64,000 nt of DNA from the NCBI GenBank assembly GCA_963922335.1, contig CAWUIB010000002.1, positions 62,001 to 126,000 of the forward strand. Reading direction: 5' to 3'. The number at the start of each line of letters is the position of its first letter. Within the stretch, counting starts at the first letter, position 1. Shown here piece by piece: positions 39,667-47,901 of this stretch. The position numbers were made by a program, and so were the translations under genes. The notes below the pieces were generated by a model. The model had not been told where the DNA came from, did no database searches, and saw only the letters and a list, made by a program, of their open reading frames with translations. Origin of the DNA: CALBPI01 sp963922335 (GTDB lineage Bacteria; Pseudomonadota; Gammaproteobacteria; Steroidobacterales; Woeseiaceae).

Positions 39667-40405
39667 CGAGCGCGACGCGCGGCACCTCAGTCTCGAAGAC
39701 TTCGGTAGCACCGGTGTCGAGAGACTCAAAGGCGCAACGGTCGTCATCATCGGTGCCGGCGGCATTGGAGGCCATGCCACTCTAGCGCTCGCCGCGGCAG
39801 GCGTCGGCACGATCCGACTCTTCGACCACGACACAATCGACGCCACCAACCTCGCGCGCCAGACACTGTTCACGGCATCGGATATCGGTGCCAGCAAAGC
39901 GCAAATCACAGCGAAGCGGGTGCTCGCGCAGAATCCAGGCTGCGAAATCCAGGCGATCGAGGCACGCGCCGATGAGACATCACTCGCCGCGGTTGCAGCC
40001 GACGTCGACTGCATCATCGACGCCAGCGATAACTTTGCCACGCGCTTTGCCGTCAATCGGGTGGCCGTTGCTCACGAAGTGGCGTTGGTCACCGGCAGCG
40101 CCATTCGATGGGAAGGCCAATTCGCAACGTTCGGACCCGACTACAAGACCTCGCCCTGCTATGCCTGTGTGTACTCACCCGACGATGAATCATTGGAGGA
40201 CTGTCAGGGCGCTGGTGTGCTCGCGAGCCTGCCGGGCACTATCGGTCAGTGCCTGGCGACTGAAACCATCGCGCTGCTGGCAGGAAAATCCCGGCCGCAC
40301 CAATTGACGATTTGGGATGCCAGACATGCCTCTGTCGCACAGCTCAAGGTTTCCAAACGCAGCTCATGCAGCGTATGCTCGCCCCGCAATTCACGCGAGG
40401 GATAG
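39659..40405 (+). CDS. moeB: MoeB/ThiF-family adenylyltransferase, apparent CTG start
   Basis: MoeB adenylates the C-terminus of the MoaD sulfur carrier for molybdopterin synthesis; ThiF does the same for ThiS. From CTG 39659 the protein has 248 residues and a complete N-terminus (TDERDARHLSLEDFG matching the family's RYxRHLxLPEFG). Motifs: VVIIGAGGIGGHATLALAAAG for ATP, ATNLARQTLF, DASDNFATRFAVN, zinc ligands in SPCYACVY and SSCSVCSP, and DCQGAGVLASLPGTIG. No ATG/GTG/TTG occurs in frame before the first Rossmann strand; the first, GTG 39920, would delete the ATP site. GAAGG lies 9 bases before the CTG. MoeB after prmC is a common order. Confidence 0.85.
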   Translation: MTDERDARHLSLEDFGSTGVERLKGATVVIIGAGGIGGHATLALAAAGVGTIRLFDHDTIDATNLARQTLFTASDIGASKAQITAKRVLAQNPGCEIQAIEARADETSLAAVAADVDCIIDASDNFATRFAVNRVAVAHEVALVTGSAIRWEGQFATFGPDYKTSPCYACVYSPDDESLEDCQGAGVLASLPGTIGQCLATETIALLAGKSRPHQLTIWDARHASVAQLKVSKRSSCSVCSPRNSREG

Positions 40406-40408
40406 TTC

Positions 40409-41026
40409 ATGAGCACAGAGTCAATCACCGTTTATGCTTGGAGCCACGCCTCGCGCGCCGAGCGTTGTCTGTGGACGCTTAACGAAGCTGGTATTGAGCA
40501 CGAAGTGATCAGACTGAAGCCCCGGCCTGACACCCCGGAGTTTGCTCAGCTGAAATCCATCAACCCGACGGCCAAGATTCCGACCGCAACACACGGCGAC
40601 AAGGTGCTCACCGAATCCGTACCGATGTGTGAGTATTTCGCCCGACTCGCGCCCGAGGCGAAGCTAATGCCGGTCACGGATGAGGAACACTTCGAATACT
40701 CACGGCTGATGCACTACCTACTGACCGAAGTCGAGGCGTATGTCTGGACTGCCACGCAAGCATCAACCTTGTCAGCCATGTATCCATGGCCTGACGGCAC
40801 GACCAAATTCGCACTGAGAATGGCGCAAAAAGGCTTCCGCAATCTGGAGCACGTCCTGGGACAAGACTATGCCTGCTGCGGCCGGTTTACCGTCGCTGAC
40901 ATCTTGTTGGGCCAAATCTGTAGTTGGGGACATGCCTTTAAACTGCAGCTCCCGGAGAAGGCTGAACATCTGTTCCAACAGGCCTTCAGCAGACCGACGC
41001 TACCCGAGACAATGAAACGGTCCTAG
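40409..41026 (+). CDS. Glutathione S-transferase family protein
   Basis: The 205-residue protein has an N-terminal thioredoxin-like domain (about 6-82: SHASRAERCLWTLNEAGIEHE in part, with NPTAKIPTAT and the cis-Pro, and LTESVPMCEYFA for glutathione contacts) and a C-terminal helical domain including FTVADILLGQIC, the N-capping box. Substrate unknown. It lies 3 bases after moeB and overlaps the end of metH by 4 bases, tail to tail. Confidence 0.88.
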   Translation: MSTESITVYAWSHASRAERCLWTLNEAGIEHEVIRLKPRPDTPEFAQLKSINPTAKIPTATHGDKVLTESVPMCEYFARLAPEAKLMPVTDEEHFEYSRLMHYLLTEVEAYVWTATQASTLSAMYPWPDGTTKFALRMAQKGFRNLEHVLGQDYACCGRFTVADILLGQICSWGHAFKLQLPEKAEHLFQQAFSRPTLPETMKRS

Positions 41027-44000
41027 GCTGCGTCCTGCTGCGACCGATTGCCTGGCTCGTATCCAAGGACGGGAGCTAGCCAGCGCTCCACCTCCACGAC
41101 ATCGAGGCCACGCCGCACTGCGTAGTCTTCGACTTGATCGAGGTCGATCGGACCCAGAGCGAAGTAGCGCGACTCAGGGTGCGAGAGGAACCAACCGCTC
41201 ACCGAGGCCGCTGGGGCCATCGCGCAACTCTCGGTCAGCGTCACGCCGGTTCTCTCCGGCGCTTCGAGCAACTCGAATAGCGTGTGCTTGAGCGTGTGAT
41301 CCGGACAGGCTGGATAGCCAGGCGCCGGTCGAATACCCGAATAGGCTTCATCGATAAGCTGATCGTTAGAGAACGCCTCGTCGGGCGCATAACCCCACCA
41401 TTCGCGACGCACACGTTGGTGCAGGTACTCTGCCCCTGCCTCGGCGAAACGATCAGCGAGCGCCTTCAAGAGAATCGCTGAATAGTCATCGTTGTCGGCC
41501 TCGAACGCTTCAGCGCGCGACTCGACACCGCCGCCCGCGGTCACAACAAAAGCACCGACATAGTCCTCGATCTCGCTCGTCGCCGGCGCCACAAAGTCCG
41601 CAAGACATTCCTGCGGCAGGTCCGCGCGTCGACGCTTCTGCTGGCGCAGACAATGAATCGTCGCGCGCTCCGCGTCACGGGTCGCATCCTCGTAGACAAC
41701 AATGTCGTCGCCTCTGGCGTTGGCTGGGAAAAAGCCAACGCAGGCGCGGATTTCAATCCAGTCCTCGGCGAGCATTTGATCGAGCATACGCTGCGCATCC
41801 TGATAGAGCGCCGTCGCCGCTTCGCCCACCACCTCATCATCGAGGATGTCGGGGAACTTCCCGTGAAACTCCCAAGCATTAAAAAATGGCATCCAGTCGA
41901 TGTAAGGCACGAGATCACGCGCACTGACATCGTTGACGGTATGAATACCCATATGCGCGGGAACCGGCGGTGTGTACTCCGCCCAATCGAGTCGGCGCGC
42001 GGCAGCACGCGCTTCTCTGATCGTCAATGCCGGCGCCCGACGCTTTGGTCGCGCATGACTGATCCGGCGGCGCTCGCAGTCGGCCTTGACGCCGCGTTTG
42101 TAACTGTCGGCTTCTCGACCCACCAGTTGCTGGGCGACTCCGACGGCACGCGAGGCATCTTTAACGTAAATTACTGCTCCGTCGAAACACGGATCGATCT
42201 TGACCGAGGTATGCGCTGGCGATGTTGTCGCACCGCCAATGAGCAGTGGTTGTTCGAAACCTAGTCGCTGCATTTCGCTCGCGACATGCACCATTTCGTC
42301 AAGCGAAGGTGTGATCAAGCCAGACAGGCCGATGATATCGGCCTGTTCGCGTTGGGCCGCATCGAGAATGTCCTGGCACGGCACCATCACGCCGAGATCG
42401 ACCACTTCGAAGTTGTTGCACTGGAGTACAACACCAACGATATTCTTGCCGATGTCGTGCACATCGCCCTTCACCGTCGCGAGCACGATTTTACCGTTGC
42501 TCTTGCGCGGACCATCGTCCTCCTGCTCGATAAACGGGATCAGATGCGCCACGGCTTTCTTCATCACTCGCGCCGATTTGACGACCTGGGGCAGAAACAT
42601 CTTGCCCTCGCCGAACAGATCACCAACGACGTTCATGCCGTCCATCAGAGGACCTTCGATGACATCCAGCGGTCGCTCAGCGGACAGTCTCGCGGATTCT
42701 GTATCCTCGACGATGAACTCATCGATACCTTTGACCAACGCGTGCTCCAACCGTTTCTCAACCGGCTGCTCGCGCCAGCTGAGATCGACCGTCCTTCCCG
42801 CGCTGCCACCTTGATGGCGATAGGACTGCGCGAGCTCCAGAAGACTCTCGGTGGCGTTGCTATTCGTGTTGAGAATCACGGCTTCCACCGCGTCTCGCAG
42901 CTCGCGAGGCAAGTCCTCATAGATCGCCAACTGCCCGGCATTGACGATCCCCATATTCATGCCCGCGCGGATCGCGTGATAGAGGAACACCGAATGAATG
43001 GCTTCGCGAACCAGATTGTTGCCGCGAAACGAAAAAGAAACGTTGGACACGCCACCGCTGACCATCGCGTGTGGGAGGCGTTCGCGAATCTCACGCGTCG
43101 CGTCAATAAACGCGATGCCGTACTCGGCATGCTCTTCGATACCCGTCGCAACGGCGAAAATGTTTGGGTCAAAGATGATGTCTTCCGCAGCGAAGCCCAC
43201 CTCATTGACAAGCACTCGGTATGCGCGCTCACAAATCTCGACTTTGCGCTCGAGCGTATCCGCCTGACCGTTTTCGTCGAACGCCATCACGATCACCGCA
43301 GCACCATGCGCTTTCACGATACGCGCATGTTCGACAAACTCGTCGTGCCCTTCTTTCAGGCTGATCGAGTTCACGATCGCTTTGCCCTGCACGCACTTCA
43401 GTCCAGCCTCGATGACCGAAAATTTGGATGAGTCGATCATGATCGGCACACGCGCGATCTCGGGCTCGGCAGCAATCAAATTCAGGAAGCTCACCATCGC
43501 CGCTTCCGAATCGAGCATGCCCTCATCCATGTTGACATCGATGATCTGGGCGCCGTTCTCGACCTGCTGCAAAGCAACGCTGACTGCAGCCGGATAGTCA
43601 TCGGCTTCGATCAGTTTCCGGAACTTCGCCGAACCCGTCACGTTCGTTCGCTCACCGACGTTGACGAACAGACTGTCGCTCGAGATGTTGAGTGGCTCCA
43701 GGCCAGAAAGGCGGCAAGCTTTCGGCGGCGCGGGCACCACTCGGCGTGCCAGACCTTCACAGGCTTCCCGAATCGCCGCGATATGCGCGGGGGTCGTGCC
43801 ACAACAACCACCGACGAGATTCAGAAATCCACTTTCGGCGAACTCCTTGACGACCGCGGCCATATCCGCGGGCGACTCGTCATACTCGCCAAACTCATTC
43901 GGCAAACCGGCGTTCGGATGGGCGCTCACTCCGGTATCGGCAACCCGGGATAGCTCGGCAATATAGGGGCGCATGTCAGCGGCACCCAACGCACAGTTCA

Positions 44001-44733
44001 ATCCGAACATGAAGGGTTGTGCGTGTCTCAGCGAGTTCCAGAATGCCTCTGTCGTTTGTCCCGACAGGGTTCTGCCAGACGCGTCGGTGATGGTGCCGGA
44101 AATCATGACCGGCACCTGCGCGCCTCGCTGCCTGCCGACCTCATTGATTGCGTACACGGCAGCTTTCGCGTTCAAGGTATCGAAGATCGTTTCGACCATC
44201 AGGAAGTCAGCACCACCATCCAGCAACGCGACCGCCGCCTCGGTGTAGGTCTCCACCAACGCATCGAAGGTGATGTTACGAAACCCGGGGTCGTTAACGT
44301 CCGGAGACAATGAGGCCGTGCGATTGGTTGGGCCAAGCACCCCTGCCACAAAACGCGGCGCACCAGTCTCAACAGCAATTTCGTCTGCCACTTGCCGCGC
44401 AATGATCGCCGCGCTCCGATTTAACTCGCCTACCAGCGCTTGCATTCCGTAATCGCCCTGCGAGGGAGCATTGGCATTGAAGGTGTTGGTCTCGATGACG
44501 TCCGCGCCTGCGCGCAGAAACTGTCGATGGATATCCGCAACGATATCCGGGCGGGTCAGCGTCAACAGGTCATTGTTGCCTTTCAAATCGGACGGCCAAT
44601 CCGAAAAACGTTGTCCGCGATAGTCAGCCTCGGTCAACCCGAAGCCCTGGATCATCGTCCCCATAGCGCCGTCGAGAAACACGATGCGCTCCCTCAACAG
44701 CGCCGTGAGCGCTTCGAAGCGACCGGTCGTCAT
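41023..44733 (-). CDS. metH: Cobalamin-dependent methionine synthase
   Basis: MetH transfers the methyl group of methyltetrahydrofolate to homocysteine. At 1236 residues it is full length with four modules: homocysteine-binding (zinc Cys in FGLNCALG and VGGCCGTTP), pterin-binding (VGERTNVTGSAKF, DVNMDEGML), cobalamin-binding (VKGDVHDIGKNIVG with the cobalt-ligating His) and the C-terminal activation domain that uses SAM (RPAPGYPACPDH). It ends the arsR-metF-metH operon; its ATG overlaps the metF stop by 4 bases. B12 must be available to the cell. Confidence 0.97.
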   Translation of the reverse strand: MTTGRFEALTALLRERIVFLDGAMGTMIQGFGLTEADYRGQRFSDWPSDLKGNNDLLTLTRPDIVADIHRQFLRAGADVIETNTFNANAPSQGDYGMQALVGELNRSAAIIARQVADEIAVETGAPRFVAGVLGPTNRTASLSPDVNDPGFRNITFDALVETYTEAAVALLDGGADFLMVETIFDTLNAKAAVYAINEVGRQRGAQVPVMISGTITDASGRTLSGQTTEAFWNSLRHAQPFMFGLNCALGAADMRPYIAELSRVADTGVSAHPNAGLPNEFGEYDESPADMAAVVKEFAESGFLNLVGGCCGTTPAHIAAIREACEGLARRVVPAPPKACRLSGLEPLNISSDSLFVNVGERTNVTGSAKFRKLIEADDYPAAVSVALQQVENGAQIIDVNMDEGMLDSEAAMVSFLNLIAAEPEIARVPIMIDSSKFSVIEAGLKCVQGKAIVNSISLKEGHDEFVEHARIVKAHGAAVIVMAFDENGQADTLERKVEICERAYRVLVNEVGFAAEDIIFDPNIFAVATGIEEHAEYGIAFIDATREIRERLPHAMVSGGVSNVSFSFRGNNLVREAIHSVFLYHAIRAGMNMGIVNAGQLAIYEDLPRELRDAVEAVILNTNSNATESLLELAQSYRHQGGSAGRTVDLSWREQPVEKRLEHALVKGIDEFIVEDTESARLSAERPLDVIEGPLMDGMNVVGDLFGEGKMFLPQVVKSARVMKKAVAHLIPFIEQEDDGPRKSNGKIVLATVKGDVHDIGKNIVGVVLQCNNFEVVDLGVMVPCQDILDAAQREQADIIGLSGLITPSLDEMVHVASEMQRLGFEQPLLIGGATTSPAHTSVKIDPCFDGAVIYVKDASRAVGVAQQLVGREADSYKRGVKADCERRRISHARPKRRAPALTIREARAAARRLDWAEYTPPVPAHMGIHTVNDVSARDLVPYIDWMPFFNAWEFHGKFPDILDDEVVGEAATALYQDAQRMLDQMLAEDWIEIRACVGFFPANARGDDIVVYEDATRDAERATIHCLRQQKRRRADLPQECLADFVAPATSEIEDYVGAFVVTAGGGVESRAEAFEADNDDYSAILLKALADRFAEAGAEYLHQRVRREWWGYAPDEAFSNDQLIDEAYSGIRPAPGYPACPDHTLKHTLFELLEAPERTGVTLTESCAMAPAASVSGWFLSHPESRYFALGPIDLDQVEDYAVRRGLDVVEVERWLAPVLGYEPGNRSQQDAA

Positions 44734-45599
44734 GAAGCAACTCGCAACGGACGAACGCCAAGGTTGTGGCAGATAGCATAGGTGAGTTCTGCACGGTTCA
44801 AGGTGTAGAAATGAAAGTCGCGGACACCTTCGCGTCGCAGGGCATTCACCTGCTCTATCGCGAAGCTTGCCGCGATCAGATTGCGTGTCTCTGGCTGGTC
44901 ATCCAGCCCATCGAAACGCTGGTGAAGCGATGCCGGCACGTCGGTGCCACACATGCCTGCAAACTTGAGCATCTGTGAGAAGCGTGTGATCGGCAGAATC
45001 CCAGGCACGATCGGTGCGTCGATGCCGTGACGTACACATGCATCGCGAAAGCGCAGGAAGTGTTCCGTATCGAAAAAGAACTGGGTGATCGCTCGGCTCG
45101 CACCCGCGTCCATCTTGCGTTTCAGATTGTCGAGATCAGCAGCGGCAGACCGCGCCTCCGGGTGAACCTCGGGATAAGCGGCGACCGAAATGTCAAAGTC
45201 GCCGACGCGACGCAGGCCAGCGACCAGGTCCGCTGCGAATGCGTAGCCATCCGGATGCGGATCGTATCGCTCGCAGCCTTTAGGCGGATCACCCCGTAGC
45301 GCGACGATGTGACGCACGCCCGCGCGCAGATACTCTCGAGCGATCTCGTCTACTTCGGTTTGCGATGCCCCAACGCAGGTCAGATGCGGTGCTGGGGTGA
45401 GCGATGTTTCCTTTAGAACACGTTGTACGGTGTCATGCGTGCGTTCGCGGGTCGACCCGTCGGCACCATAGGTGACGGAGACGAATTCCGGTTCGAGCGG
45501 TGCGAGCTTTTGCAGTGAGCTCCACAGCGTTTTCGCCATACTCTCCGTGCCCGGCGGGAAAAACTCGAACGACACTCGGATGGGGCTATGTTGATTCAT
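44730..45599 (-). CDS. metF: 5,10-methylenetetrahydrofolate reductase
   Basis: MetF reduces methylene-THF to methyl-THF, the donor for MetH. The 289-residue TIM-barrel protein has VSFEFFPPGTESM, VSVTYGADGSTRERT, ALRGDPP, and FFFDTEHFLRF, all family signatures for FAD and folate binding. It overlaps the upstream ArsR-methyltransferase gene and downstream metH by 4 bases each (ATGA), so the three are translationally coupled. Confidence 0.96.
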   Translation of the reverse strand: MNQHSPIRVSFEFFPPGTESMAKTLWSSLQKLAPLEPEFVSVTYGADGSTRERTHDTVQRVLKETSLTPAPHLTCVGASQTEVDEIAREYLRAGVRHIVALRGDPPKGCERYDPHPDGYAFAADLVAGLRRVGDFDISVAAYPEVHPEARSAAADLDNLKRKMDAGASRAITQFFFDTEHFLRFRDACVRHGIDAPIVPGILPITRFSQMLKFAGMCGTDVPASLHQRFDGLDDQPETRNLIAASFAIEQVNALRREGVRDFHFYTLNRAELTYAICHNLGVRPLRVAS

Positions 45600-46474
45600 G
45601 CGGGTCTCCGATCCAGTTGAGCAGACCCCGGCAGGCCCTCTGCGACCAGATATTCAAGATAGTTATCGGCGGATCGACGAAAAGATCCAATGGGAAGCTC
45701 GACCTTCTGTGCCAGCGTTTTGATGAGATCAATGGCGGGGGCCACCTGCTCGCGGGCCTGATGCTCGACGATCAGCAATCGCCCGGAGCTTCTCAAAACA
45801 CGCATCGCCTCTCGCAGGACATTCGTCGGTTGATCGGACTGAATCAACACCTCGTCCAGAATCACCGTATCGAAGGTGTCATCGCCGAATTCGATCGCAT
45901 GCATATCACCCGATCGAATGGTGCAGTGTTGTAAGCCATTGCGCAGTAGCTCTCGCCGCGCCGCCTGGCGTGACGCCAAATCAACATCGATGCCGACCGC
46001 CTGGGTCGCACGCTGGGCAAGCAGTTTCAGTACCGCACCCGAACCCACGCCGATGTCGAGCAGCTCACCCACCGGCTGGGTGAGGAAATAGCTGAGCAGC
46101 AGCCGGTTGAAGCGCCGCAACATCGGGTCCACTGCGGCTGGCTGCTGCTCACCAAGCAAAGCCTCAAGCCGGCGCTTGTCCGGAGCGAGTTGCGGATCGC
46201 TCGAATCGAGCGGATCGAGCAAGCGGTGCACCAGGTCGGCACCCGGGCCAACCAATGGCACTCGAAACAGGACCCAATGGCCATCTCGGTAGCGCTCCAG
46301 CAGGCCGGCGTCGCAGAGGACTTTGAGGTGACGTGACACTCTTGGCTGGGACTGGCCAAGCACCGCCACCAGATCGCTCACGGAGAGCTCCCCGCGCGCG
46401 CACAAGATGAGCAATCGCAGGCGCGTCGGCTCCGCCGCTGCTTTCAAAGCTTGTGTGTAACCGTCAAAATTCAT
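45596..46474 (-). CDS. ArsR-type regulator fused to a SAM-dependent methyltransferase
   Basis: The 292-residue protein joins an ArsR winged helix (about 5-90: AEPTRLRLLILCARGELSVSDL in part, with SQPRVSRHLKVLCDAGLLE) to a class I methyltransferase fold (about 130-260: LLDIGVGSGAVLKLL, GIDVD, FDTVILDEVLI). No arsenic-type Cys cluster is present. Leading metF-metH, it is most likely a regulator that senses SAH or SAM, comparable to SahR-type ArsR proteins (inference). A perfect 22-bp palindrome lies 13 bases before its start, fitting autoregulation of the operon. Confidence 0.88.
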   Translation of the reverse strand: MNFDGYTQALKAAAEPTRLRLLILCARGELSVSDLVAVLGQSQPRVSRHLKVLCDAGLLERYRDGHWVLFRVPLVGPGADLVHRLLDPLDSSDPQLAPDKRRLEALLGEQQPAAVDPMLRRFNRLLLSYFLTQPVGELLDIGVGSGAVLKLLAQRATQAVGIDVDLASRQAARRELLRNGLQHCTIRSGDMHAIEFGDDTFDTVILDEVLIQSDQPTNVLREAMRVLRSSGRLLIVEHQAREQVAPAIDLIKTLAQKVELPIGSFRRSADNYLEYLVAEGLPGSAQLDRRPA

Positions 46475-46487
46475 CGGTGAATAACAT

Positions 46488-46509
46488 AATATAAAGATAT
46501 CTTTATATT
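46488..46509 (-). promoter_or_regulatory. Perfect 22-bp palindrome before the arsR-metF-metH operon
   Basis: The core ATATAAAGATATCTTTATAT extends by one base on each side to 22 perfect bases. It ends 13 bases before the regulator's ATG and lies in the AT-rich promoter region. Position, symmetry and context make it the likely operator of the ArsR-type protein. Confidence 0.75.
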
Positions 46510-46598
46510 CATTATTCTAGCCAAAATGATCCCGAGACTCAAAACGCGAAGGTTTGGGAGTTGCCTCTCAGCTGTCGGTCGGTACCGGCGGGCAAACG

Positions 46599-47015
46599 TT
46601 AGCCGAACTGCGAACCAGACATAGCGTCGGCAAGTCGGATGAGCCGGCTGGTGGCCACGGCCGCCTGTCGGTGCATCACCGCCGCCTGATACTCGGGGTC
46701 GGTGACCATCTCAAGAAAAGCCGCCGCATTCGGATATCGTGCAATAAACGCCAAATCCCACTGCTCATCAGTCGGCCCGATGAGAACGACCTGCGGCTCA
46801 CCACGCCAGACAATCGTGCCGCCAACGCGCGAGAATACAGACCCACTGGACTCGCCGTAGCGCTGGTATGCCTCCCGACCGGTGCACGCCTGACCATCGG
46901 GATACCGCGCCGTCTCGTGCAGCTGTATCAGGTTGAGCATATTGATCGGCACATCCCGCGGAAGGGACTTAAACGCTTCAAACTGGTCTCTGCCAGGATC
47001 AATGTAGCTGGTCAT
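46599..47015 (-). CDS. DUF1330-family protein
   Basis: The 138-residue protein shows the DUF1330 ferredoxin-like fold pattern: PINMLNLIQLHETARYPDG, GREAYQRYGESSG, VWRGEPQVVLIGP and ARYPNAAAFLEMVTDPEYQ. Members are uncharacterised dimeric alpha-beta-barrel proteins. It starts 17 bases inside the end of hslO and is therefore co-transcribed with it, though no functional link is known. Confidence 0.85.
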   Translation of the reverse strand: MTSYIDPGRDQFEAFKSLPRDVPINMLNLIQLHETARYPDGQACTGREAYQRYGESSGSVFSRVGGTIVWRGEPQVVLIGPTDEQWDLAFIARYPNAAAFLEMVTDPEYQAAVMHRQAAVATSRLIRLADAMSGSQFG

Positions 47016-47901
47016 TGCTCACCCCTTGCGAGAACTCATCCGCGAACAATCGCTCGACGTCGACCGCATCTAGCACTCGGTGACGATTACAAAACTCGCA
47101 GGTGATATCGATCTGGCCGCCCCGCTCCTCCAATAGAGCGCGCGCATCCGTCTCTCCAAGCATGCGCACCGCACGCTCCGCGCGAGCACTGGTACAACGA
47201 CAATGAAACCCACTGCTTCTCGCGGGATAAGCAACGACGTCATCCTCGGAGAACAGCTTGTGGATCAGGCCGGGATCGACGCCGGCACGCATTTCATCCA
47301 ACGTCAGCGTATCTGCCATCAGACACAGTCGATGCCAGTGATCAGCTTCCATCGGATTGGCGTCCGGCATCTTTTGCAGCATTAACCCGGCGGCGTGCTC
47401 ACCGTCGCTGAGCAGCACAAAATATGCGTCCAACTGCGCGGAGTTCTTGTAGTAGTCCGCCAATGTGTCAGCGAGCGAGCGCCCGGTGACCGGCACAATG
47501 CCCTGGTAGCGATCCTGCGCACGCCGCGCCTCGACCGTCACGGACAACCTGCCGCCGCCCAGCAGCTCCGCGAAGCCTGATGCATCGTCGTTTTCGGGCT
47601 CTCCGCTCATGCCTCGGTAGCGCAACTGCGCATCACACTGAGCGATCAACATGCCAAGTCCCGCCCCGGCCTGGAGCTGAAGCGTCAGCATTCCGGTCAG
47701 TTTCATGGTGCTGGCCATCATGGTTGTCGCAGCCAGGCTCTGGCCTAACAGATCGCGCACTTCGGGGATGTGATGGTGAAGCCCAACGACGGTCTTCCAG
47801 GAGCGATCGAACTGAAGCAGCACACCTCTGACTGGCAATTGATCGAACATGAAGTTGATCAGTGCGTCAGACTGGATTCCATCTGACTGCGTCATACTCA
47901 A
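46999..47901 (-). CDS. hslO: Redox-regulated chaperone Hsp33
   Basis: Hsp33 becomes an active holdase when oxidation releases zinc from four cysteines. The 300-residue protein has an N-terminal core (about 8-185) and the C-terminal redox switch with HCRCTSARAERA and CEFCNRH (CxC and CxxC). Length is usual. It overlaps gatB by 4 bases upstream and DUF1330 by 17 bases downstream, joining the gatCAB transcript. Confidence 0.95.
   Translation of the reverse strand: MSMTQSDGIQSDALINFMFDQLPVRGVLLQFDRSWKTVVGLHHHIPEVRDLLGQSLAATTMMASTMKLTGMLTLQLQAGAGLGMLIAQCDAQLRYRGMSGEPENDDASGFAELLGGGRLSVTVEARRAQDRYQGIVPVTGRSLADTLADYYKNSAQLDAYFVLLSDGEHAAGLMLQKMPDANPMEADHWHRLCLMADTLTLDEMRAGVDPGLIHKLFSEDDVVAYPARSSGFHCRCTSARAERAVRMLGETDARALLEERGGQIDITCEFCNRHRVLDAVDVERLFADEFSQGVSNDQLH

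Noticed and set aside
39136..40056. A 306-codon open frame antisense to ppiB and moeB
   Set aside because: Both plus-strand genes show clear family motifs across this stretch; the antisense product has no recognisable features.
42286..43431. A 381-codon open frame antisense to metH
   Set aside because: It lies entirely inside a full-length metH with all its motifs; the translation has no recognisable domain and odd composition, a shadow of GC-rich coding sequence.
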